Shown in pieces: positions 1 through 12,200 of a DNA stretch of 64,000 nt. The DNA comes from Prostheceraeus crozeri (Eukaryota > Platyhelminthes > Polycladida > Euryleptidae). The stretch's first letter is position 1; every line of letters starts with the position of its first letter. The stretch lies in assembly GCA_907163375.1 (NCBI GenBank), contig CAJQUW010011280.1:186001-250000 (forward strand). The letters run 5' to 3'. The position numbers and the translations under genes are program-made. The notes under the pieces were generated by a model, which worked only from the letters and a program-made list of their open reading frames with translations, was not told the origin of the DNA and ran no database searches.

Positions 1-96
1 AACTGAACTCTTTTCAACTCTAAGCACAATTTATGACTAGTCAGGGTATCTTCCAACATGACAAAGTTCATTTCAACTTAGCGGAATTGAACATAC

Positions 97-200
97 CTCT
101 TGACCGAGACACGAGAGACCAGTGATATGAATGCGCCATTGTCGCACTAGCCGACAATAACCAGTAGATTGGAATCGAATGATAATACTGACAACGAAAT
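97..200 (-). CDS. UVRAG-like exon 5 (end of C2 domain)
   Basis: A 104-nt exon: a pyrimidine-rich acceptor (CCTCTTCCTTTCAG on the minus strand) ends at 201 and a good donor (AAGAG then GTATGT) follows at 96. The first two bases complete an Asp codon begun in exon 4. The remaining 34 codons start FVV and end WRIHITGLSCLGQE, matching the end of the UVRAG C2 domain where a W...G-L-LGQ pattern is expected. The other two frames contain a stop or give no similarity. It ends in phase 0, so the next exon, outside the window, begins with a whole codon. Confidence 0.83.
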
Positions 201-3200
201 CTGAAAGGAAGAGGTAACTTCATTTTTTCAATAGTCAGGAATGACAGTTGGAGTGAAAATAGTGTGGAGATCTGGCGCAGTGATCAACACCACTTGCCAA
301 TGGGACAGTGAAGGTATCTGATTTTACAGACTTCAGCTTTCGATGGTGTAGGGCATAGGTTTGAATTTTAAAATCTAGACAGATTACTATATCAGTCAGT
401 ATTGATAAGTGATGATGATAGTTAGTTGTGAAGTTAACTGACTTCAAACCTCAGGTGAATGCTATTTTCAGTGCAGCCATCCAAGACTTTTAATTGTTGC
501 TTCTTGTCCAACAGACTTGCAAGATTAGATCACGTCGCACATGTTCAAAGATATCGAAAAATTTGAATATATAAAGCAGCTTCTAAGAAATATTTAGATT
601 AAATTACTGATGACTTGAATCATCAAAGCTTCACTAATAGATTCTCTTCAATTCAGAAGTCAATCGAATCGATCGTTTAGCGAGTTCATTGCGTTTCACA
701 TGTTGTACATAGGTACCTATCAGTTCATTTAAAGACTCACTGACCTCGAGTACACTTTAATGCAATCAAGCAGTAGGCATTAGATATAAAATGATAGCAT
801 ACATAATATTCTACTGTAGTCTGGTAATACAATTTGCATGAAGCCATTTCATTGTGCAAAAGTAGAAATATGCAACAACCGAATTACGGCAGAAATAAAG
901 ACGCTTAGAATCACTTTCACACAAGAACAGATAGAATTGTAGACTACTAATTTCGCGATTGCACTTCGAAAACGTCCATCCGCAGAGAACAAGCGAGTTG
1001 AACGATTTGCATATCTATCTTCACAGGATTGCGAGTAGAGCAGTAACATCTTTGAAGGCAGAGAGACGGTAACCTTCAGTTGACTGATAGCACACAACGA
1101 TCATGTGAGACAAATTGCAAGACATTCCATTAGTATATCGCGGAATAGACACACAATAAAACAATTATTTGAAACATTCTATAAATGATCAATTATGTGA
1201 AAATATTTATAAATAAATAGCTGCTTTCACTTATCAGGACACAAAATCAAAATATATCTTATCGGATATCCGTTAACGAATTGTTAATATTTTTGTCTTA
1301 TCTCACGTAAAATTAAATTCGGATATCTTCGCATCTGATGCATCGAGAATCGAGATGCATACAGAACACTAAATCTTATAATATAAAGAAATAAATAATT
1401 CTGTAGTAGTACTCATCGCAGGCACATAATGTAAAATTATACAGCTATTCCTTCCTTGTCTATCTTGCAGTCATCATTTGTGGGAAACCGGTACTTTTAC
1501 TTGTATTATACGACATAGTGCATGTAATCCACGACAGAATACTTCCCTTGCATCTTGCGTAAATTCTTGTTGTCAACAAGAGAATTTCGAGAGTACAAAG
1601 AATATTTCTTTGTTAGATTATTTATTCTTTAATTTAGCTTATTATTCAGATATATTATTTAGACTATTATTTGTGAATGCATTGTGCATTCACATAGCCA
1701 AAGAAAATTTCATTGAGAGAAAAGTCAATAATTGTTTAACTTGAAGAATAATTTTACTCATTATATTTGTCATACGAGGTTTTTGCATCTCAAAATAATG
1801 TACGTATAACATTCATCCTTGCACTAGTCACCTTGAGCATTATGCTTCTTCATTCAAAAAAGCAAAATGCCCGGGGTGACTAGTGCAAGGATGAATGTTA
1901 TACGTACATTATTTTGAGATACAAAAACCCCGTATCATTGTCATTACATCAAAACACACGATATGCTTGAAGCATATGATTGCTCAAGGACCATTTCATA
2001 GGGCAAATATAAAAACCATTCGAATAGATAGACGTATTCGATTCGAATCTTATGCAAACAATTTTTTTTCATGGAAAATAATTTTCTTAACCAACTGCAT
2101 CAGTAGAATATCTGATTATGCGAAAATTTGTCAATGTTTACCAATGATCTGATTTTCATATTCTCTCCAACTATTTTCCTACTGAAATTGGAATAATGGC
2201 ATCAATTGAAATGTTCCCTAGCTATGAGTCCATCCTTTTCAGGGATGAAGTAAATCAGATGACTGGTTCAACAGTCAGTGGGGGTTAAAGTGTACAAATG
2301 GAAGATTGTACTTCGTATAATTGCGGATTATCCGGTATCTGGCATCTCCTCTATGCGTTTTAATATTAACAATAATTATCAATGAAAGAAATACAATTAT
2401 AATAGTCAAAAAATGTGATATGCACGCATTATGCATTAAGTTAATAAAATATTCAATGTAATGAAGTTCTATACCAACATGAAGCCATGTAACATATTTG
2501 ACTTAATATTTCTGAGTAATATCATCATAAACACAGGCCAGTTGTATGCAGCATGTGTTCGTGAAGCAATAATTTGCGGTTGTGAATCTTGGCCCTTGCT
2601 TTCCAATCATGAGAGGATGCTGCAGTCTGCGGAGATGCGCATGATACGGTGGATGTGTGCATTGAGAAGACCAGAGAGGAGGCCTAATGAAGAACTGCGA
2701 CGGGAAATGGGGCTAGAGAACATCTTGGATTCCATCACAAGACAGGGGTTGCGTTGGTATGTTCACGTGCGGAAAAAGAGCCAGTCAGGTTGGGTCAAGA
2801 AAGTCACGGAGATCAAAGTTGCAGGAAAGCGTGCTGTAAGACGTCAAAGAAAGACCTGGCGCAATGTGATAGATGAAGATCTGAGAAGTCTTATTGCTTA
2901 GGAAGCTGATTTATGCAATCGCCAGAAGTAGAGGAAAATCATCAAGCGGAAATCGTCAAACCAGCTTCTTCTGGACCACAAGGACGTAAAAAGGATGAGT
3001 AAGTGACACAAATGAAATCATCAAGAGCTCGAAAAATGGATGCAAATAAGTATCACCCAAACATACATACATTCGCATTTTGAGCAAGTTAATCAGATGA
3101 ATGAAAATGCAGAGAATTTGGAAACCTACAATGTATTGAAGTCATCTAATCCTGAAATTCCGATATTTATTCACGATGAAGCCCCTCGTAAATAATGATG

Positions 3201-6200
3201 ATCATTTGATGATCATCATTTTTAAGAAAAATGTTTGTTAGTACTATAGGTATACTTCACTGACGACAGACATTTGACTATCTACCAGATTCAAGGCATG
3301 TCTTGCGAGAAGCTGTGTTTCTGCATGGTTAACACGGACTTAATGCAGTAAAATGAGGCCAAACACAATTTTATTTGTAAGAAACGGTCGGATGCAAAGT
3401 GACCAACACTAAAGCGTTGCTTCAGGAAATGATTGCTTCTGGTCTCTCAGGTGACTCACACTATTCTTATTCTTTCCCGAGCAGAGAGCTCCAGCGTCAT
3501 GGGCCCATGGCTCCCGAGAGTCTCCATCGCAAAGGACAAAAGCAAAAATCATGAGCTAGACTCTCATATTCCTTCGCTTCTTATCTCTTGCTTTCGATGC
3601 TGCCGTCGATTCCTATCTTCTGCTTTTTTGTACTTGTTTGGCTAGTGGCGAGTGTATCCGCATGTGAAATCCCGCCCAAATTTAAAGCTAGCTCGGACTT
3701 CCAAGGTAAGTCTCACACCGCCAAGTCTTTTGCCGTCATCACTACTAAGGTAGTGTGAGGTTCAAGGAAAGCAGGTATCCGGCGGTGGCAATGATAATGA
3801 TGATAATGTATTTGACTTTCACTATGTGGTTCGTCCATTCGAGGGTTGTTCTGTTCCACAACACTAAAGTAGATCGAATTGTTTGAATGTCTTAATTACG
3901 CATGCGTGGCTGTCGAGCCCATTTTTATCAAGAAGGAATACAATTAAATAAATGAGCACGAGGGAAAGAGTATTTTATCTTTGTTATCATTTTTCGTGTT
4001 TAGTAACCTTCTCATAGTCTCCAAAGAAATTTTATTCTCCAAGCGATGTGGTGCTTTTTTGGAAATATTGTCACACGAACTTTTGCACTGCCGCAATATT
4101 TACCCTCTTTATTTAATGTGTTTATTATATATGCTACGTGAAAAAAGATTTCTCGGCACTTAGTGGTAAGATAAGGGTCCTACTTATCTCATAAACCCAA
4201 CATGAAGCATTCTCACAGGTGGATGATTACACTGATAGATATCTATAAATTTTGCATAATTTGCATTTCAAAGTTGTATTTAAAATCAAATGTACTTTAC
4301 GATGCTTGTAAATACCAAGTGAATGAGACTTTCAGAACGTCGTGCAATACAACATTTCATATCTATATTTATACAATAACATTTAAATATAATAATAACT
4401 TAATCGCAATTAACTTTTGATAACCCTGGCCTGGACATCATGGTGGTTCATGCAATTTCACTAACTGAAAGTGTTTTAAATATGTGTGATCCATGCTGGC
4501 TCAAAAATGACAGAAACATTAATCTAAAAATATTACAAGAAGCTTAATGACTCAATACCATTTTCTAACACAATGACGAACTTTGAGTTATCATAAGCTT
4601 CATTTAGAAGTGCAGTTTTTACCAGAAAAATCGATGATATTCTCATGATATACATGTACATCAAAATGATGCCCATTGAAGAAATAAAGCTCAAAACAAA
4701 TTCAGTAATCCGATTGGTTTTTGCTTGTGGAGTCAGATCTTGAAAGAGTAAATATGTGCATCAGCCATTACTCATTGGACTATTCTTAACCCTCTTCATT
4801 GACTTTATTTCAGACATTTTTTTGAAGTATTATGATTTTGTAATGCAATTTCGATCAGAAAACGAGAAAATAGAATAAAAAGTGTATCTTGTATTCAATA
4901 ATTAGCACCGTCCAAGGCCCCAGTAGGGGTAAAAAGTGACGTAAAATCCGAAAAAAAATCTTTAGTGGAGAAATCCACTGTGGTCTCGCGTCCTAATCGA
5001 GCCTATTCAGAGAAACGTACTAGAGAAATCCAATAGCACGTCTTATGTTGTCATGAAATGCAACATGATTAAATAACTGAAGCGCAAGTATACGATTAGG
5101 AGAGGCAATAAGCTTGCTGTCACAATTCAATCAAAAAATATTTGCCGTTAAATCTCAGGAATCGGATGACACTTGCATTGTCGATAATCCATCGAATACT
5201 TCGCTTCAGTTCAGGTTTACTTGTGTCGCATCACAGAAAAATCGAATTGATAATATGACTTGCGTTATCAGCAGAATGAAAATTTGAGATAGAAAAATCA
5301 CAGAATGGACGCAGGGCGCAAGTTTTTAAAACTGAACTGATGTTCGTTGCATTTTTTCTAGATTCTCTTATCATAATTTGTTGTAACAAGCGCAAGAGCA
5401 CTAACTGCATCCTAAAAGTGAAACCATTTGGAAGTCAAAGAACTATAATGACCTAGTCGTTTCAAAAACCTTCAATATTATTTCTACACACCCAACTTAC
5501 ACATAATAGTTATGCTTTCAAATAGCATTCATTTTTGATCCGATAATACAAACAATTGACAGGCTTTACCGACTTGTCTGTAGATGTAGACCAAGTGGCA
5601 ACCCTGAATGCATAGCAGTTATGTTATAAACAAAAACTAATTTTTGATCCAATTATACAAACAATTAACAGACTTCACAGACTTGTCTGTAAATAATCCG
5701 GCAACTCTGAATTCATGCATGGTCCCTAAGGTATTAGGCAAGGTTATATACGGAGCCCTAACATTTTCCAAACTGGAGCCTGTAAAATAAATGAAAGAAT
5801 CTCTGGGAATGAGAATCGATTTCATGATCAAGATTCTTCAGTGCATTCTTGAGATTTTTATAATTTAAGTAATTCATTAGTTTAACGGCATGCACTGTAT
5901 TTATGCGCCAGTACTGTATTTCATCAGGTCATGTTACAACAGAAATGATTGTCCACAAATTTGTATGAAATTTCACGACATTGTTTTCATACAGCATGAG
6001 CGATTATTGATCTGATCAGCGATTGACGTTTGTGATATCGTAAAGAAGCCATGAGCGTTGATTGTTGAAATGAATTTCTCCACACTTCTGTTGAAATTAT
6101 GTGAATGATTCGAAAATCTTGAGACATTTGATCTGGATTCGGTACTGAGTTATCAATTCCATTTGAAAAGTCAGTCACCTCTTGTCATTTCTGCTTTAGC

Positions 6201-9200
6201 TAATACGCTGTAGGTCTTCCAAAATACATTTTATAGAAGCAGGTTTGAAACATGATTTTTCAAAGCTTGAAAGGAAGAAGTAAGTGAAGGAGAAGAAGAA
6301 ATATTTCAGCACAGAATCAACATCCTTGATAATTGGGGCTATGAAAAATTAGTCAGAAAATCAAAAGGCTAAAACTGTGATAACAGGAATAGATGAACAC
6401 TTGACCAAAGAATCGAGCTAAAGACACCAACCGTTTTTGCTTCATGAGATGAAATTGACATCGAAAATAGTTTGGAAGAACAATAATGCCAACAGGGCTA
6501 AAAGGGAAAAACTCTGGCACAACAGAACCGGAGAAAATGGGAACCCTGCAATCTGTATCAATGTGCTATTTAGAGTATTCATATACTACGAGTATTATCT
6601 CAAATTAGAGCTTTGTAAATTTACATCGGATCGATTTTCAATATTGCAGTATGTTAGGCCAAATTTTATTATAATCAGGCTGCGTTGAACGTCCAGAGAC
6701 AGCATCTCACATCATTCACCGTGTTTCTGATTTAAACTACCAACCTGAAGTCACCATTAAATGATGTCTCTATTAACTACTGTCATTGTCATAAATGATG
6801 ATCAACTTTCTCTTTTTTCTCGATTTCCAGGGATTTGACTGGTTAGGAATTACAGAAAGTTTTACTCGAGCAATATCCTTTATGATACAGTTGCAAATAC
6901 GCTAAATTTCCAAAATATTCTCACCTTTAGCTGCCTTATGCACATGGCTGCAGTTTGTAATGTCGATGAATTTCCAGTCTGGGTGCTACAAGAGAAAAAG
7001 AGTATAAGATAATATCTAACAACATTTGCCATTCCTCCTTATGAATATTCACATGGGGATGTCAAAATTAATGGGAGTGGAAAATTCTGCAAAACTATAT
7101 TTCCTTCTGTGTCAAAACTGATTCTGAAAAATGTTCTGGAGACATCACAAAATACGAATCATCATAGCAAAACCCCAAACTCCTATTCCCATTTTGCAAC
7201 CTGGATTACAAAGTTAAAACAGTGACAAAGCTGAAGTTCACAATAAACTCCTAGTCCTAAGAATAATTTACACTGACCATTCGCTAAATATAATTTCTCC
7301 TCTAATTTATGCGGTTGTCAGACAATCTTTTGAATGACATGATCGGAAGGTACCCTCTGCTGTTTGTAGCAAATCTTCATGTTTGAGTTCGCGCGAGCGC
7401 TTTCTAGGTCCTTCGGACATCACAATCATGCTTTTAATCATAATATGATGCCCGAAGGACCTCGAAAGCGCTCGCGCTAACAAATATTAAGTTTTGCTAC
7501 CAACAGCAGAGGGGACCTTCCGATCATGTCATATACATATTGTCCCTCACACTTCAGTGAAATAGTTTGAATATTTTAAGATATTTGTGGTTGCATGGAA
7601 TTTTGGTTTCTTCCAAATCCGACATAAATCCGGCCGTTTTATTCAATTACAAAAAATGTTGTTAATTTACTAGTACCGTTATTCATTGCAAAACATTGAG
7701 CATACAAAGCTAGTTTATTAATGAAATTCTTAATTTCCTATTACATTATTGCATAAAATTCATTTTACACCTAATGAAAGCGTCGAAGTTACCTAATGCA
7801 CATGTATCAGAGAATAGACTGAAAATATGTTGGATATGCTTCATTTTCCTCTAATAACCACACCTCAATGTTCCTACCGAATGTCTTACATTTTTGATTG
7901 GCACTTGTGATAAGCACATAACCATGAAGTGAACGTTTCACAGACAGGTAGAATGTTGTCTTGGATTAATTAATAGAGAAATATCTTATGAAATCGCCAT
8001 CGATCGAGTCAAGTTGCGTAGGGTGTTCGTCTATCCTCACTGATTTATGGTAATGCTAAGAAGAGTGAAACATCAGAAAGTTCATTCTAATTGAAAATCA
8101 ATTATGTTGCTACGAGTTCTGAGTTAAGCACTTCCCGATTAAACTTAAGGCACTTAAGTGAGACCAATCTAAATTTCTGCAACATGTGTGACTTTCTTCG
8201 TGAGGATAAAATCCAATGGACCCTGTTGAGGAACACGATTGAAGTATAAATCGAAGTTACACATATAAATTCGATTAAATCAAATACGGCCGGATCTTCG
8301 TGAAAATCCGGTTCCTTTTGGAATGTTAAAATCCGAAGCATCTTAGAAATGATTGCCAAAAATCAATTTGATCGCTTCAATTAAAGTATTGATTTCCTCA
8401 CTTCATTAAATAAAATTATTTATTTATCTCCTCATGGCTCCCAACACATTGGGGTGGGCAGAACCATTGCACATAACGAAATACAATGTCAATAGCACTA
8501 ATTGGTCACATTTGGTATTACAGACAATTCGTCTAGATTCCTCTCTTTTCAGCGCAATCTTCTTCCACTCGGTGATGTCCCTTCTCTCTCCTGCACGTCA
8601 TTGACTACACAGCCCTTCCATCCCATCCTTGGACACCTGCGTAGATTAGAGAAAATAATTTACGAAAATGAGAGAACCAAAATACATCAACTTCATTTTC
8701 ATTGAATTATTGCCGTATATCTTCACTAATTTCATGAACTAGGAATTATTAAGAGCTCATGATTTTATTGACCCTGCATTAGCAAATATTCACGAGAATG
8801 ATCTTATCGTTCTTGAATGGTTGTTGCCAATTACCAGAGGACATTATCAACATTCTAACAATTATTTTGAAATTGCTATTATGCTTCATCATGAGACCTT
8901 GATGAGGTTTGAAATTGTTATTAGCATGATTTTGCACCTGCTTACGACACTACAGTGCAGATCAGCATACTTGCACATCGTGTAAGGGTTGTTGTATAAT
9001 AAAAATGACATTTTGATCACATTTTCTATGTTTTAAATATTTAAACACACCGTTTTTATCATGTCTTTCAAATGAATAGTTATGACATTTGTGAAACATT
9101 TGTAACTGAAATGTCTCATACATAGACCAATGTGCGCTGTGTGACTATTGTATGTATTTTTCATTTTATGACTGTTCTTGAATCGTGAAGTCTTATATTG

Positions 9201-12200
9201 CTTTACCCTATTAACAATACAAAATATCAATATAACATACCAAAGAATTCCATTCATCATAGCTCCGATAAAAGACTGTAAAGAAAACAACAAATGCATC
9301 AAAAATCGCACGTATCTAGGTTTTATGAGGTAGGAAAAACAACTAATTGATGTTTTACAAAAAACGTTAAGAAATATACAGGAACCGGTAATTCAATTCA
9401 AGAACTCGCGCAAATTCCATTGTTGGTCATGTCATCTCAATTACATTTTGAGTAGGAGGATAAAGTAATCTTCTGTCTCTATTAGACTTTATTTTATTAG
9501 TTCATATTTTTGAATTCGTCATTTTCAAGTATCAAAATAGAATATCAAATAATCAGCATCATTGCAAACATTCGAAGATATCGCCGAAGAATAGAAATAA
9601 TTGGGAATAGGTTCTTGAAAGTGTTTCTTGAAGGAAATATGCGAAGATGCTTGAACACTCCGATGCGCATTTCTTTGACCACCGGTCAATATCATCAGGA
9701 ATTAAATTATTCACTTTCGGATAATATTGGCCGAAGGTCTTCCTAGGAGTATGGAAGCATCTTTACATTTTCCATCAATCTAAATTTGACCTATTCCCGT
9801 GCTTATTAAACTTGGCCTATTACCTTGGCACATTGTAAAAATGTTTATGGCAAGAATTGAACCCTTTGCCTTTGATCGTGATTACAAAAATATAACTGAC
9901 TAATGTACTGTATGTTGAGACCGTCTTTATATTTTAAATCTGAAAGAAACTACATTTTACGGTCATCATAGCACGAGTGTTTCGATATTTTATCTGAAAC
10001 TCAATTTTAATGAGCTTGAATAATTACGACTATCTTGTTAAACGCAATCGCAATAATCTAGTAGCAAAATAATCTACCATATGGTACATAAAGCTCATAC
10101 TTACAATCGAGATAATCGCCATGAGGAAGACTGAGTGCAAAACAGATCGAGAAGGGAGGTTTTTCATCTTCTTTTAAGACTAGATTATGAACACTGAGTC
10201 CACTGAGGTGTCTTAATCGATGCTGTAAATAGAAAAGAAGACCACCTGCACTTGCAATAATAGATATATTTGCATTAATACAATTTTAGGTTAATTGTCT
10301 TGGAGACTTGCACACAACTTACTACAATATCTCGTAAATACTGGCAAACCTGATGAAAAATGAATTGAGAGGTATGAGAATCAAACCTGAGTAACAGTTC
10401 CAGCCATCTATGACATGCCTATTAGCTACCATTAATTGCGGAGAGACATGCATATGTAAAGATGAATAATTAGCTATCAGTTTCCTACCTTGAACGTATT
10501 ACATACTTACATGTATATATACATTATTGACATTAATATCAATTATACAATGTGACTTGCTTAACAATTTCAGACGCAGCCCGGTTTCGTTGTGAGTATG
10601 GGAAGTTTGGTTCATTTCTTGCTCACACTTATTGACAAGAATTCATAAAGATATTAATAGGTAAAATAAACAAAGAAATATGAAAATCCATCAATTAATA
10701 AACACATATAGATAAATGTATTGTAAAAGAGATCTTAAAACAATATAATCACTATGAGCAAGTTTTAGATGTAAAATGCAAAGAGCAATTCTTCAGATTA
10801 ACTAATTACAAAAACAGAAATCAAATTGAGACCTACTACAAACAGAATGACTAATGATTACAACAGTTAATACATCCCCGTTAGATACTTAGCAGTTTCC
10901 AATTATAATACAGGGTGGCGCACGTAAACCGCCAGATTTTAAACTTTTATTACTCCTCAAATATTCATACGATCGTCATGAAATTTCGACTCATGCTAGT
11001 TTGGAGTATAGGATTTATGATGATTATACCTGTTGTATTGAGAATTGTCAGAAAATTCTGATTCTATTGACCGAATGACATGTACTCATTTTGTTGACAT
11101 CGAAAATCTAGATCAAGTTAATTAACTTAACATGAATCGTATTCTGCACAATGAATTGTGCGCAGTCCAGCGTTGTGTGGCCAGCGGTGCAGTCGGACAG
11201 AAGAGGCAGGAGCATCATATTCATGCAGGATGGTGCACCTCCACACTGGGGACTTCCTGTGCGTGAGTGGTTGAACAAGAAGATGCCTAACAGATGGATG
11301 GGACGTGGATCTCGTAACATGCCCTGGCCACCGCGTTCACCTGACCTGACGCCTTGCGATTTCTTCTTGTGGGGTTTTGTCAAGTCCAAGGTTTACCATA
11401 CACGGCCAACATCCATGCAAGACCTGGAGGACCGCATCATACAAGCATTTCAAGACGTGACAACTGAGATGTGTCGAGAAACTGATCTGGCCTACTAAAA
11501 GCGACTCGAATCCGTCCTCGAGAATGGAGGAGGACACGTTGAAGTTCGATGACTACTAACACTTTTTTCTGTTTTTCATTTAATAAATGTTTTCTATGAC
11601 ATTTACCTTAATTCGTTCTGGTCATTATTGATAAGAACGTGGGGGAAATAAAGGGAAAAGCTTATCATTAAATTTTACATGTTAAGATACATTGTTGGTA
11701 TGTCAATTTTACTACAGTTTACTAAAGTTTATCATTAAATTTTACATGTTAAGATACATTGTTGGTATGTCAATTTTACTACATGTCATTCGGTCAGTAG
11801 AATCAAAATTTTCTGACAATTCTCAGTACAACAGGTATAATCATCATAAATCCTATACTCCAAACTAGTATGAGTCGAAATTTCATGACGATCGGATGAA
11901 TATTTGAGGAGTAATAAAAGTTTAAAATCCGGCGGTTTACGTGCACCACCCTGTATAATATCAATATAATTTGCCACATACTGCCATCAGACCGGAGCGA
12001 CGATTGTCGACGTCCAACACTCGAAACACGGGGGAAAATGGAGATAAATCGTGGAGTGAGTGATTATATATTTATGTAATTAATGCAATAACGTGATAAC
12101 TTGCAAAAAATTTACATTTAAAAGGAAGATTCAATGAAAAAAAGCAATAACTCAAATGCCTGTCATCAAGAGTAAACAGGAAATTAAAAACACTCAGCTT

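Larger units (their letters stand above)
201..6924 (-). other. Intron 4 of the UVRAG-like gene
   Basis: A 6.7-kb intron. It holds a TA-flanked foldback (1771-1937), an RTE-type LINE 3' fragment on the opposite strand (2461-2960), and a diverged tandem duplication (5528-5722). A simple ATGATAATG-type run near 3789-3809 resembles the repeat tail of an RTE LINE. A short perfect palindrome lies near 3194-3222. I see nothing in 201-1770, 3000-5500 or 5730-6920 that I would call a gene. Confidence 0.7.
6986..9240 (-). other. Intron 3 of the UVRAG-like gene
   Basis: A 2.3-kb intron. It holds the 199-bp foldback at 7334-7532 and a short LINE tail at 8510-8645. I see no other feature in it. Confidence 0.7.
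10911..11953 (+). mobile_element. Tc1/mariner-superfamily element, internally deleted
   Basis: Terminal inverted repeats of about 180 bp start CAGGGTGG at 10911 and end CCACCCTG at 11953, each flanked by TA. The repeats are well preserved (for example ATTTTAAACTTTTATTACTCC against its complement). Between them lies a transposase remnant (11151-11550) and a 67-bp tandem duplication. At 1,043 bp it is too short for a full transposase gene plus such long repeats. It is inserted in intron 1 of the UVRAG-like gene. Confidence 0.88.

Noticed and set aside
3646-3706. Plus-strand candidate exon between TTTGGCTAG and GTAAGT
   Set aside because: Isolated, antisense in an intron, no recognisable peptide, and near a LINE-like ATGATAATG tail.
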